Positions 43,155 to 51,485 of a stretch of DNA of 64,000 bases are shown piece by piece. This stretch comes from Whitmania pigra (taxonomy: Eukaryota; Annelida; Clitellata; Hirudinida; Haemopidae). The notes below the pieces were generated by a model. The model was not told where the DNA came from. It searched no databases and saw only the letters and a list, made by a program, of their open reading frames with translations. Within the stretch, counting starts at the first letter, position 1; every line of letters starts with the position of its first letter. The DNA lies in assembly GCA_021613335.1 (NCBI GenBank), contig JAJTWR010000431.1:1674001-1738000 (forward strand), written 5' to 3'. Position numbers and translations under genes: made by a program.

Positions 43155-44560
43155 GGACTGTCGTCTGGTTTCGGGGAAAAGACCTGCGGCTCGTGGATCA
43201 CGCGCCGCTCACGAGTGCGCTCGCCGCAGGGGGTGAAGTCATTCCCCTGTTCGTGGTGGATCCGTACTTCTTTGCGAAGAAGCGCGCAGCACTGCTCCCG
43301 CACCGCATCCAGTACCTCATCGAATCGCTCGCCGAGCTCGACGCGGCCATCGCCGAGCGTGGCTCTCGCCTCGTGTACGTGGAGGGCAAGAGCACCGAGG
43401 TGCTGCCGCGCCTCGTGGAGCGTTGGCGGGTGGACAAGGTGGTGGCGCATCGCTGGGTCGAACCCGTGGGCCGGGAGCGCGACCGGCGCATCGCCGAAGC
43501 GCTCGGTGCGAAGTTCGAACTCTTCGAGGGAGAGACCCTCATCCCTCCCGGCACCTTGCGCACCAACGCCGGTACGCCCTTCGAGGTGTTCTCCCAATTC
43601 GCGCGCGTCGCCCGGAAGACGCCGATTTCGGTGGATGTGCTTCCGGCGCCGAAGCGCCTGCCGCCGCTCCCGCGAGAGCTCGACGGCGAGAACCGCGCTG
43701 CGGCGCCGACCCTGAAGGCGCTGGGCCTTTCTCGCAACGAGGCGATGCTCCCCGCCGGGCGGCGCGCCGCCGAAGCGCGCCTTGCGAACTTTGTCGCGAA
43801 GGGGCTCGCGCATTACGAGGAACGCCGCGACCGCCTCGACCTCGCCGGTACGAGCCGCCTCTCCACCGACCTCAAATTTGGAGTCCTCTCGCCGCGCGAA
43901 GTGTACGCGAAGGTCGTTTCGCGCCCCGGCGCGAGCCGCTACGTCGACGAACTCCTCTGGCGCGAGTTCGCCTACAGTACGCTCTGGACGCGACCGGAGC
44001 TGCTCGAAAAGCCCTTCCGCGCCACCTTCGAAGGCTTCCCGTGGCTCGACGGCGGCGAGGGCTTCGATGCCTGGGCGGCAGGGCGCACCGGCTATCCGAT
44101 TGTCGACGCGGCGGCCCGCCAGCTCCTCACCGAGGGTTTCGTCCACAACCGCGCTCGGATGATTGCCGCGAGCTTCCTCACGAAACACCTGCTCGTCCAC
44201 TACCGCTGGGGCGAGCAACACTACCTGCGCTACCTCGCCGATGGCGACTGGGCGCAGAACAACCTCGGCTGGCAGTGGTCCGCCGGTTGCGGCTGCGACG
44301 CCCAACCGTACTTCCGGGTCTTCAATCCGATACTGCAGGGCCTGAAGTTCGACCCGGAGGGTGCCTACGTGCGGCGCTACCTCCCGGAACTCGCCCAAGT
44401 GCCGACCGAGTACGTGCACCGTCCGTGGGAAGCTCCGCCGCTTGAGCTACGTGCGGCGGGCGTCACCCTCGGGCGCACCTACCCGGAGCCGATAGTGGAT
44501 CTGACGGCCGGACGGGAGCGCTTCCTCGCCACCGCCGCGCGCCACCGCGGCAAGGACTAG
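43151..44560 (+). CDS. phrB: Deoxyribodipyrimidine photolyase
   Basis: The photolyase repairs UV-induced pyrimidine dimers using light and FAD. The 469-aa product starts with the antenna-binding domain (VVWFRGKDLRLVDHAPL) and continues with the FAD domain: TSRLSTDLKFGVLSPREV, ELLWREFAYSTLW, then RTGYPIVDAAARQLLTEGFVHNRARMI, DWAQNNLGWQWSAGCGCDA and PYFRVFNP. Class I CPD photolyase is most likely. ATG 43151 overlaps the PhoU-ArsC stop (ATGA), so the gene is translationally linked to the phosphate operon. Its last 68 bp recur downstream. Confidence 0.94.
   Translation: MRTVVWFRGKDLRLVDHAPLTSALAAGGEVIPLFVVDPYFFAKKRAALLPHRIQYLIESLAELDAAIAERGSRLVYVEGKSTEVLPRLVERWRVDKVVAHRWVEPVGRERDRRIAEALGAKFELFEGETLIPPGTLRTNAGTPFEVFSQFARVARKTPISVDVLPAPKRLPPLPRELDGENRAAAPTLKALGLSRNEAMLPAGRRAAEARLANFVAKGLAHYEERRDRLDLAGTSRLSTDLKFGVLSPREVYAKVVSRPGASRYVDELLWREFAYSTLWTRPELLEKPFRATFEGFPWLDGGEGFDAWAAGRTGYPIVDAAARQLLTEGFVHNRARMIAASFLTKHLLVHYRWGEQHYLRYLADGDWAQNNLGWQWSAGCGCDAQPYFRVFNPILQGLKFDPEGAYVRRYLPELAQVPTEYVHRPWEAPPLELRAAGVTLGRTYPEPIVDLTAGRERFLATAARHRGKD
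44493..44560 (+). repeat. Direct repeat copy 1 (end of phrB)
   Basis: These 68 bp, including the phrB stop codon, are repeated at 45432-45499 with only three mismatches. Two of the three are silent for the photolyase frame and one would change Arg to Ser. Confidence 0.92.
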
Positions 44561-44980
44561 TACTCCCACTGCGCCATCCGAGGTCCGGAGACATCGGCTC
44601 TGAGGCGATGCCAATTTGCTCGGCACTGCTGAGCGAATCTTCAGGCGGCTCGCGGTGACGCCTACAAATTGGGGAAGCACCGAGCCCTCGGGACTACTCG
44701 CACTGGTGTGGGTTAGCCATCGCCCGGGACCTCCGTGTCGGACTCGACCCGCAGAAACACGAAGAGTTTCCTCTTCGAGTCACGCTTGTGAATCCGTGCT
44801 TCTGACTTCGTTAGTTCGGTGCGGGGTTTCCAGTCTAGCGGCTTGGGCTAAGCTGCCGCCACTCGGCAGATGACACTCCCTCGTTGATGTGGATCGACAT
44901 ATCCCTCGGTGGGGTGTAGCTTTAGAACTCTCGAATCCGCAGCCATAGAGCCAACGAAACTGCAGCACATGAGAATTACT
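44561..44980 (+). other. Intergenic DNA at left of the insert
   Basis: This 420-bp stretch has no supported gene. A small stem-loop CGAAGAG-TTTC-CTCTTCG lies at 44760-44777 without a T-run. Composition becomes AT-richer to the right, before the lipoprotein gene. The first part (to about 44700) is GC-rich but shows no protein I can recognise on either strand. Confidence 0.45.
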
Positions 44981-45391
44981 ATGAAAAAATTCTGGAATCC
45001 TGCAGTTAGGTGCCATCCACTAATTGTAATGTTGGTAGCAATCTTCATGGAGGGGTGCGGATATCCACCAGTCCAGCTACCGGTCCTCGCAAATGTTGTT
45101 GACGCCGATACAGGCAAACCAATATGTGGATTTACTTTTAGTTGCAGAACGACCGAGCAAGGGGTCATACTGAAGGATGTGACATGCGCGGCCAAGGACG
45201 GCGGAGATCCTTGTAGCATATGTACAGCCTCCCTTTCCTGCATCCCTCCCATTCCCTGTGGCACCCTGACTGTAGATATTATGTCACCAGGGTATCAGCC
45301 TATCTCCTACGATGCAGGTTATTTTGACTGCAAAAGCAACAGCAATAATTCGAAAACAGGAACGAGGACCATTGAGCTCCACCGAAACTGA
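44981..45391 (+). CDS. Small Cys-rich lipoprotein in the insert
   Basis: From ATG 44981 the product has 136 residues: MKKFWNP, a hydrophobic core, and a lipobox-like EGC near residue 25, so a lipoprotein. After it comes NVVDADTGKPICGFTF, a carboxypeptidase-regulatory-like beta-sandwich segment, and eight or so Cys. ATG 44969 or an upstream frame extension to 44909 are possible starts. Its codon use is clearly AT-richer than that of phrB or the lipocalin, in line with acquired DNA. Function unknown. Confidence 0.65.
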   Translation: MKKFWNPAVRCHPLIVMLVAIFMEGCGYPPVQLPVLANVVDADTGKPICGFTFSCRTTEQGVILKDVTCAAKDGGDPCSICTASLSCIPPIPCGTLTVDIMSPGYQPISYDAGYFDCKSNSNNSKTGTRTIELHRN

Positions 45392-45431
45392 CCTGTCTCA
45401 ATTATTCAAGAACAACTCTTCTGTCTTCGCC

Positions 45432-45499
45432 TAGTGGACCTGACGGCCGGACGGGAGCGCTTCCTCGCGACCGCCGCGAGCCACCGCGGCAAGGACTAG
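45432..45499 (+). repeat. Direct repeat copy 2 (orphan phrB 3' end)
   Basis: This copies the last 21 codons and stop of phrB, 68 bp with 3 mismatches to 44493-44560, but has no photolyase frame upstream. Its terminal CTAG also contains the lipocalin stop codon on the opposite strand (45496-45498), so this copy sits at the junction where phrB and the lipocalin gene would originally have met. Confidence 0.92.
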
Positions 45500-46050
45500 A
45501 GGTTGGTCGGCTGTTGGGGCGTGATGGTGAGGCGACCGATGTCGAAGTTCAAGGCCGCGAGCCGCCGGACGACCGCCGAGTAGATGCGCGGGTCCATCAC
45601 CGGAGTGCGGCTCAAAATCCACAGCGAGTCGCGGTTCGGGCTCGCCGTAATCGCATAGCTGTAGTCCGTGGCGAGTTCGATGAGCCAGTGGTCGAGCCAC
45701 ACCGGGCCGAAGAAGCTCAGTTTGAATTTAGCGTTGGAAGTTGGGTCCGCGACGCGAAGCCGTCCTTGGGAGATATCTGTCGGGCCGTCGAAGCCGCCAC
45801 GGGTGCAGGTCCGAACGACCGTGTACTCACCGTCTTTCCGTGGCTCGTACGTCACCTTCGTGCCGTAGCAGGCGCGCGCGTAGTGCTGCGGGAAGGCGGC
45901 GATTTCGTACCAAGTGCCGAGGAACTTATCGATGTCGACCTTCTCGACCGTCGGCGGAGGCGGGTACTGGACTTTGGTCGTCGCACAGCCGGCGACCGCG
46001 AGGGCGCACACTAGAGAAAACACTAGAGAAATTCGGGAGGAGAGTCTCAC
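45496..46050 (-). CDS. blc: Bacterial outer-membrane lipocalin
   Basis: The 184-aa product has a lipoprotein signal (VRLSSRISLVFSL..., lipobox VAGC) and the three lipocalin conserved regions: GTWYEIAAFP, the GRL/GPVW...YSYAITASPNRDSLWILSRTP region and a late R. Blc-type lipocalins bind lysophospholipids or other lipids at the outer membrane under envelope stress. GTG 46050 is the best start before the signal peptide; the ribosome binding site is weak. It follows bamA by 50 bp. Confidence 0.9.
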   Translation of the reverse strand: MRLSSRISLVFSLVCALAVAGCATTKVQYPPPPTVEKVDIDKFLGTWYEIAAFPQHYARACYGTKVTYEPRKDGEYTVVRTCTRGGFDGPTDISQGRLRVADPTSNAKFKLSFFGPVWLDHWLIELATDYSYAITASPNRDSLWILSRTPVMDPRIYSAVVRRLAALNFDIGRLTITPQQPTNL

Positions 46051-46100
46051 CCTAAAAGTCTCGCATAGCTTCGGGCCACCGGCAAAATCTCCGCCGGGAG

Positions 46101-48500
46101 CTAGAAGGAATTCCCGATGGTGAAGTCGAACAGAATCGGCTGGTCCGTCGCCCGGCGGGTGAGCGGGACGCCCCACTCAAAGCGCAGGGGGCCGATGGGC
46201 GAGAACCAGCGAATGCCGAACCCGACCGAGTGGTAGAGGCCCAAGGGCAGGAAGAGCTTCTTGTTCGCTTCGTCCGTCGCCGGGACGAACCAGGAGCCGC
46301 CGCGCGGGAACACGTTGCCAGCGTCGTAGAAGATGACGCCCTTGATGCCCACCTTGGGGAGGATGGGGATTTCGAGCTCCACGTTGAGGACGAACTGCTT
46401 GTCGCCGCCGATGGCAAAGGAGGTGACTCCTGCTTCCGGCGAAACCACGCCACCGACGAGCGTGGTGGGCGAAATGGTCCGCAGTGTGTAGCCCCGGATG
46501 CTGGTGATGCCGCCCAAGTAGTAGAGCTCCGAGCCCGGCAGCGGATTCTTGGGGTTGAGGTCCTGAATCTGCCCGGCTTGGATGTTGAACTTGAAGACCG
46601 CGCCGAACGGCAGGGAGAAGTACTTTCGGAAGTAGGCGGTGTAGCGGTTGTAGTTGAGGGTCCCACCGAAGACGCTCGGATAGGTCTCGACGGAGGCGAC
46701 GGCGAGGAAGCCCTTCGACGGGAAGAGCCGGTTGTCGCGCCGATCCCACGACCAAGTGAACCGGAAGCCGGAAGTCGTGCCGCTGCGGTACTGCCCGTAG
46801 AGCGCGATGGTCGAAGCCGACGAGAACGGCTCCACGTACACCGACTCGTAGGTGTAGCCGACGGTGACGCTCATCTCGTCGGGGATGAGGTAGTAGCCGA
46901 AGCCGAGCGTGCCGCCGATGGCGGTACGCATGAAGCCAACGTAGGAGAGCTGGGTGCGGTAGACGTCGGCGGTGAAGATGAAGCTCGTGTCGAGGAAGTA
47001 CGGGTCGATGAAGTTGACCTGGAAGAAGTTGCGCAGGCCGGAGAGCTGAGCGCTCGCGGAGAGCGACTGTCCCCACCCGAGAAAGTTTTGCTGCGCAATC
47101 TGCGCGGTGAAGATGAAGCTCTCGACGTTGGAGAAGCCAAGGCCGATTTGGAAGGTGCCGGTCGACTTCTCCTTCACCTCGACGGTCAAGATGACGTGGC
47201 GACCATCGCTGCCGGGCTTGTGGGTAATCTCCACCGTCTCGAAGAAACCGAGCGCCGTGACCTTGGCCTTGGAGCGCTTGATGAGCGAACCGTTGAAGAT
47301 GTCGCCCTCGTACACCCGGAGCTGCCGACGGATGACCTTGTCGCGGGTCTTGGTGTTGCCGACGACATTGATGCGCTCGATGGTGACCTGCTCGCCCTTT
47401 TGCGCATCGAGGGTGATGTCGATGCTGCGGTTCTCCGTGTTGAGGTTCGTCAGCGTGGAGATGTTCGCGTAGGCGTAGCCGTTGTCGTAGTAGGTGTCGG
47501 TGACCGCCTGGATGTCGCGGGCGATGAGCGAGCGGTTGAAGCGCTGGCCGGTCTTGCTCGACAGGGACGAGAGGATTTTCTCCTTGGGCACCACGAGGTC
47601 GCCGGACACATCGAGCTTCCCGACGTTGTAGGGCTCGCCCTCGTCGATGTTGATGCTGATGGTGATGTAGCGCTTGTCCGCCGACAGGGTGACTATCGGC
47701 TTGTCGATGCGGACGTTGACGAAGCCGCGGTCGAAGTAGGCGATTTGGAGGATTTGCAGGTCTTGCTGGAACACCTCTTCCCGGAAGTTCCCTTGGGACG
47801 TGAGGAAGGAGAGGTAGCTTCCAACTTGGGTCTGCATCACCGAGCGGAGTGTCGCCGCATCGACTTGCTTCGCGCCGATGAGGTTGATGGTGCGGACCTG
47901 CACCTTCGCGTGCTCGTTGATTTCGAAGATGACGTCTAACTCGTTGCCGCTCCCGCGAGGCTTCAACGAGTAGGTGACGTCGGCGAGGAAGTAGCCCTTC
48001 TCGATGTACTTATCGAGGACCTTCTTGACGTTCTTCTTTACCTCCGCGAGGTCGAGGATAGTCCCCGGCTTCAAGTCGACGACGTCTTTGAAATCGTCCT
48101 TGGAGAGCTCCTTGTTCCCTTTGAGCTCGTAGCCCCGGATGGTGGGCTTTTCGGTGACCCGGACCACATAGGCGATGCCGGTCGGCGTCCGTTGGACGAG
48201 GAGCTGCACGTCGGAGAAAAAACGCAGTGCCCAGAGCGCTTTGATGTCTTCGCTCGTCTTCTTGGGGTCGAACGTCATCCCGACTTTTTGTTTCAGCGCC
48301 CGCACAATCGCGGCGTTTTCGACCCGGCGGTTGTTCTCAACCCGGATTTCGGTGATGCGCGACTCTTTCGGGGTGGCATCGTCGGCCAGCGGCACGTCGG
48401 TGGCTTTGGGCGGATCCGCCCGCACTGGCAGGGCCAGACAGAGAGCGAGGGGCCAAAAAATGGCGTGCAACCGAGCGAACTTCACAGGCGCGCGGACCAT
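46101..48500 (-). CDS. bamA: Outer-membrane protein assembly factor BamA
   Basis: BamA inserts beta-barrel proteins in the outer membrane. The 799-aa product has an N-terminal signal (FWPLALCLALPVRA), five POTRA repeats (VENNRRVENAAIVRALKQK..., DEGEPYNVGKLDVSG..., VEIRTH-like segments) and a C-terminal 16-stranded barrel with the conserved VRGY-type loop RGYTLR and final strand ending in F (FTIGNSF). The start at ATG 48500 is the longest; a GTG 15 bases later is possible. It lies behind lolD. Confidence 0.95.
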   Translation of the reverse strand: MVRAPVKFARLHAIFWPLALCLALPVRADPPKATDVPLADDATPKESRITEIRVENNRRVENAAIVRALKQKVGMTFDPKKTSEDIKALWALRFFSDVQLLVQRTPTGIAYVVRVTEKPTIRGYELKGNKELSKDDFKDVVDLKPGTILDLAEVKKNVKKVLDKYIEKGYFLADVTYSLKPRGSGNELDVIFEINEHAKVQVRTINLIGAKQVDAATLRSVMQTQVGSYLSFLTSQGNFREEVFQQDLQILQIAYFDRGFVNVRIDKPIVTLSADKRYITISINIDEGEPYNVGKLDVSGDLVVPKEKILSSLSSKTGQRFNRSLIARDIQAVTDTYYDNGYAYANISTLTNLNTENRSIDITLDAQKGEQVTIERINVVGNTKTRDKVIRRQLRVYEGDIFNGSLIKRSKAKVTALGFFETVEITHKPGSDGRHVILTVEVKEKSTGTFQIGLGFSNVESFIFTAQIAQQNFLGWGQSLSASAQLSGLRNFFQVNFIDPYFLDTSFIFTADVYRTQLSYVGFMRTAIGGTLGFGYYLIPDEMSVTVGYTYESVYVEPFSSASTIALYGQYRSGTTSGFRFTWSWDRRDNRLFPSKGFLAVASVETYPSVFGGTLNYNRYTAYFRKYFSLPFGAVFKFNIQAGQIQDLNPKNPLPGSELYYLGGITSIRGYTLRTISPTTLVGGVVSPEAGVTSFAIGGDKQFVLNVELEIPILPKVGIKGVIFYDAGNVFPRGGSWFVPATDEANKKLFLPLGLYHSVGFGIRWFSPIGPLRFEWGVPLTRRATDQPILFDFTIGNSF

Positions 48501-48549
48501 AGAAGAAAACGCCGCTCAGGGACGAGAGAAAAACGAGAATTACGCAAGG

Positions 48550-49236
48550 TCACGTATCCGCCGGGGTGATGCGGCCATCGCGCAAGCGGAGCCGACGGGG
48601 GAGCGTCGCGGCGAGTTCCTCGTTGTGGGTCACGACTATGGCGCTCAGCGTCAGCTCGCGGTTGAGTTCTCGTAGCAGCGCAAACATCGCGTGAGCTGTA
48701 GCTGGGTCCAAGTTGCCGGTGGGCTCGTCGGCGAGGAGAATGCTCGGCTTCAGCATAATCGCCCGCGCGAGCGCGACGCGCTGGGCCTCGCCTCCGGAGA
48801 GCTCTCCCGGTCGATGGTTCCAGCGCTCGCCGAGGCCCACCCGCTCCAGAATTTCCCGCGCCCGGCGGAAAGCCGCCCGGCGGTCTTCCCGGGCAATGAG
48901 GCTCGCAAAGGCCACATTCTCCACCGCGGTGAACTCTGGGAGGAGAAAGTGCGACTGGAACACGAAGCCGATGGTGCGGTTGCGGAAGCTCGCGAGCTCG
49001 GCATCGGAGAGCTCGAAGATGGAGCGCCCTTGGAAGTGCAACCGTCCGGCGGCGGGGGTGTCGAGGGTACCGAGGACGTGGAGCAGCGTGCTCTTCCCCG
49101 AACCGGAAGCGCCCACGAGCGACACCAGCTCCCCGCGTTCGAGGTTCAGCGACACTCCGCGGAGCACGTCGATGCGTTGGCCGTTGAGGAAGTACGACTT
49201 GTAGAGCTCGCGAGCTTCGAGGAACGGTTCACTCAT
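48550..49236 (-). CDS. lolD: Lipoprotein-releasing ABC transporter ATPase LolD
   Basis: LolD powers extraction of outer-membrane lipoproteins to LolA. The 228-aa product has Walker A GASGSGKSTLLHVLG, LSGGEAQRVALARA, Walker B LLADEPTGNLDP and the switch H in VTHNEELA. ATG 49236 lies 2 bp after the permease stop. The frame is open further upstream but runs into that permease. Confidence 0.95.
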   Translation of the reverse strand: MSEPFLEARELYKSYFLNGQRIDVLRGVSLNLERGELVSLVGASGSGKSTLLHVLGTLDTPAAGRLHFQGRSIFELSDAELASFRNRTIGFVFQSHFLLPEFTAVENVAFASLIAREDRRAAFRRAREILERVGLGERWNHRPGELSGGEAQRVALARAIMLKPSILLADEPTGNLDPATAHAMFALLRELNRELTLSAIVVTHNEELAATLPRRLRLRDGRITPADT

Positions 49237-49238
49237 GG

Positions 49239-51485
49239 CTACTCCGAGCGCAGCCCTTCTGCCGGGTCGAGCTGCGACGCCTTGAGCGCTGGGTAAATGC
49301 TGGCGAGGAACGTGACGAGAATGGCAATGAGCACCGCGGCGATGACCTGGCTTGCCTCGATGAGGACGGGAAGTCGCGGAATGTAATACACCTGTGGGTC
49401 GAGGTGGATGCCTACCCGCTCGATGAAGAGGCACCAGAGGAGTCCGGAGACAAGTCCGAGGACGCCGCCTAGGATGCCGATTTGCAGGCCCTCGCCTAAG
49501 AAGATTTTCACGATGCCGCCGTCGGGCACGCCGAGGGCTTTCAGCACCGCGATGTCTTTGCGCTTTTCGAGCACCAACATCATGACCGTGGCGACGATCA
49601 GGCCGGCAGCGACGACAATGATGATGGAGAGGATGATGCCCATCACCAGCTTCTCAAGGCGCAGCGCCGAGAAGAGGTTGCGGTTCATCTCCCCCCAATC
49701 TTTGGTGTGGTAGGGGTAGCCGCCCAATGCCTCGGAGATGCGCCGCATGGTGGAGCGCGCGGTGTCGATGTTGCGCACCTTCACTTCGAGGCCGCTTGCG
49801 CCTTTGACGCCGAAAAAGTCCGAAGCCTCGCGGAGCAGTAGGTAGGCAATCTTCGAGTCGTATTCGTACATGCCGGAGTAGAAGATGCCCGCCACCCGGA
49901 AGGCGCGGCTTTTGGGCATCGGACCTTGGGGGCCGAGCCCGCCGCCCAAAGGAGAGATGAGATTCACTCGGTCGCCGACGCTGACCCGTAGCTGCATCGC
50001 GAGCTCTTTTCCGAGCAACACGCCGGGCAGCAGCGGTGCGGTGGGCACCAGTGATTCGGGCGGGCTTTGGTCATCGGGGTCGCGCTCGGTCGGAATGAGC
50101 GCCGGGTTACCGAGCCAGGAGAGCTCCGTCGGCGGCAGGAGGTACTCCTTCAAGTTCGTGACGAGGCCAGCGGTCGCCGGATCGATGCCTTTGATCATCG
50201 CACCGGACAGAAAGGATCCGGCGCTCACCATGCCCTCGTTCAGGATGAATGGTGTAGCGGCGACAACCCCGTTCACCTCGCGGACTTTGGGGAGCACCTG
50301 CTCGAAATCCGACATCACTCCCCCCGATTCGAGGACGATGCCATGCGCGTGGGTGCCGAGGATTTTCTTCTGCAGGTCGGCTTCGAAACCGCTCATCACC
50401 GAGAGCACGATGATGAGCGCCATCACCCCGACTCCGACGCCGCCGACCGAGAGCGCGGTCATGGTGGCGGTGGGCGTCTGGCGCTGGTGGGAAATGCGGT
50501 CCAACTCTTCGGCGGCGCGCAGCGGGTCGGTGAGCCCCAGCGTGCGGATGCGGGCGCGGGCGGCGACGACATTCGCGGCGCGGACGATGCCGAGAATCAA
50601 CAAGGGCGGGATGATGCCGAGCACCAGCACCGAAAAGACGCCCACCGCGAGGCTCGGTTTCAAGACCGCCGTGTGCCGCGAGGCGATGAACAACTCGTAG
50701 GAGAGGCGTATGTCGAAGCGCCCGGACGAGGTCGACACGAAGCCGACAGTCATGCCGAGGAAGAGCGCCAGAGTGAGCGCCACGGCGGTGACGCCGATCC
50801 CAAGAGCTGGATTCGCTTCGTTGAGGAGTGACGAGAGGTAGAGCACTTCGCGCAGGCGGTAGCCGAGCTTCAGCATCAACTCCGGCGAGCTGGGGACGAG
50901 GCTCAGGAGCGCGGGGATGGGCAGTCCGAAATAGAGGACGGCGATGGTGGCTTCGGGAATGGCGAGGCGATGCGCGCGCGCTGCGCCGATGAAACCGCCA
51001 GCAAAAGCGATGGCGACGCCGAGTGTGAGGGCGATGGGGTAGGCGCTCCCGGAAGAGCTCTCGCCCTGGGTGAGCAGGGTGACCACCACGGTGGCGACGA
51101 GTTCGGCGGCGAAGATGCCGAGCCCGTAGGCGATGAGCGTTTCCCAGTGGAAGTCTGCGCCGCGCGAGAGCCGCGGGTGGACGCCCGCCGCCGCCTCCGA
51201 GGTGGGCGTAGCTGTCGTTGCTGCCGGGGGCGGAAAGCTCGCCGCGAGCACAAGGCAGCCTGCGAACCAGAGGAGGAGTCCGACGAAGAAGTGCACCCCG
51301 CCGGGGGCGGGCGTGGTCGCGGAGGAGAGTGCGGCGAGGAGCGAGCCCAACGGAGAAATGAGCCCCGCGAGGCGCGGCAGCGCACCGGCGAGGCTCCCGG
51401 AGCGGTAGAGCCCGTGGACGACCTCCACTGCGCCGAGGGCGAAGAGGAGCGTGGCGGCGAGGATGAGCCGGGGGCGTCGGTTCAC
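49239..51485 (-). CDS. lolC: Lipoprotein-releasing permease LolC/E with extra N-terminal membrane domain
   Basis: The C-terminal part, residues about 335-748, is a typical LolC/LolE: ALSVGGVGVGVMALIIVLSVMSGFEADLQ, a periplasmic domain and three C-terminal TM segments (VMGIILSIIIVVAAGLIVATVMMLVLEKRKDIAVLKALG). The first about 330 residues carry about seven further hydrophobic segments and are not part of the usual LolC/E, which is about 400 aa. GTG 51485 overlaps the lysS stop by 4 bp, so translation from there is coupled. A single permease is encoded with lolD, as in genomes with one homodimeric LolF-like permease. Confidence 0.9.
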   Translation of the reverse strand: MNRRPRLILAATLLFALGAVEVVHGLYRSGSLAGALPRLAGLISPLGSLLAALSSATTPAPGGVHFFVGLLLWFAGCLVLAASFPPPAATTATPTSEAAAGVHPRLSRGADFHWETLIAYGLGIFAAELVATVVVTLLTQGESSSGSAYPIALTLGVAIAFAGGFIGAARAHRLAIPEATIAVLYFGLPIPALLSLVPSSPELMLKLGYRLREVLYLSSLLNEANPALGIGVTAVALTLALFLGMTVGFVSTSSGRFDIRLSYELFIASRHTAVLKPSLAVGVFSVLVLGIIPPLLILGIVRAANVVAARARIRTLGLTDPLRAAEELDRISHQRQTPTATMTALSVGGVGVGVMALIIVLSVMSGFEADLQKKILGTHAHGIVLESGGVMSDFEQVLPKVREVNGVVAATPFILNEGMVSAGSFLSGAMIKGIDPATAGLVTNLKEYLLPPTELSWLGNPALIPTERDPDDQSPPESLVPTAPLLPGVLLGKELAMQLRVSVGDRVNLISPLGGGLGPQGPMPKSRAFRVAGIFYSGMYEYDSKIAYLLLREASDFFGVKGASGLEVKVRNIDTARSTMRRISEALGGYPYHTKDWGEMNRNLFSALRLEKLVMGIILSIIIVVAAGLIVATVMMLVLEKRKDIAVLKALGVPDGGIVKIFLGEGLQIGILGGVLGLVSGLLWCLFIERVGIHLDPQVYYIPRLPVLIEASQVIAAVLIAILVTFLASIYPALKASQLDPAEGLRSE

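Noticed and set aside
44760..44777. Hairpin CGAAGAG-TTTC-CTCTTCG as terminator of phrB
   Set aside because: It lies 200 bp after the stop and has no T-run; listed only as a minor structure.
46230..47939. Long plus-strand open frame opposite bamA
   Set aside because: Antisense artefact; composed of acidic and Val-rich strings with no recognisable domain.
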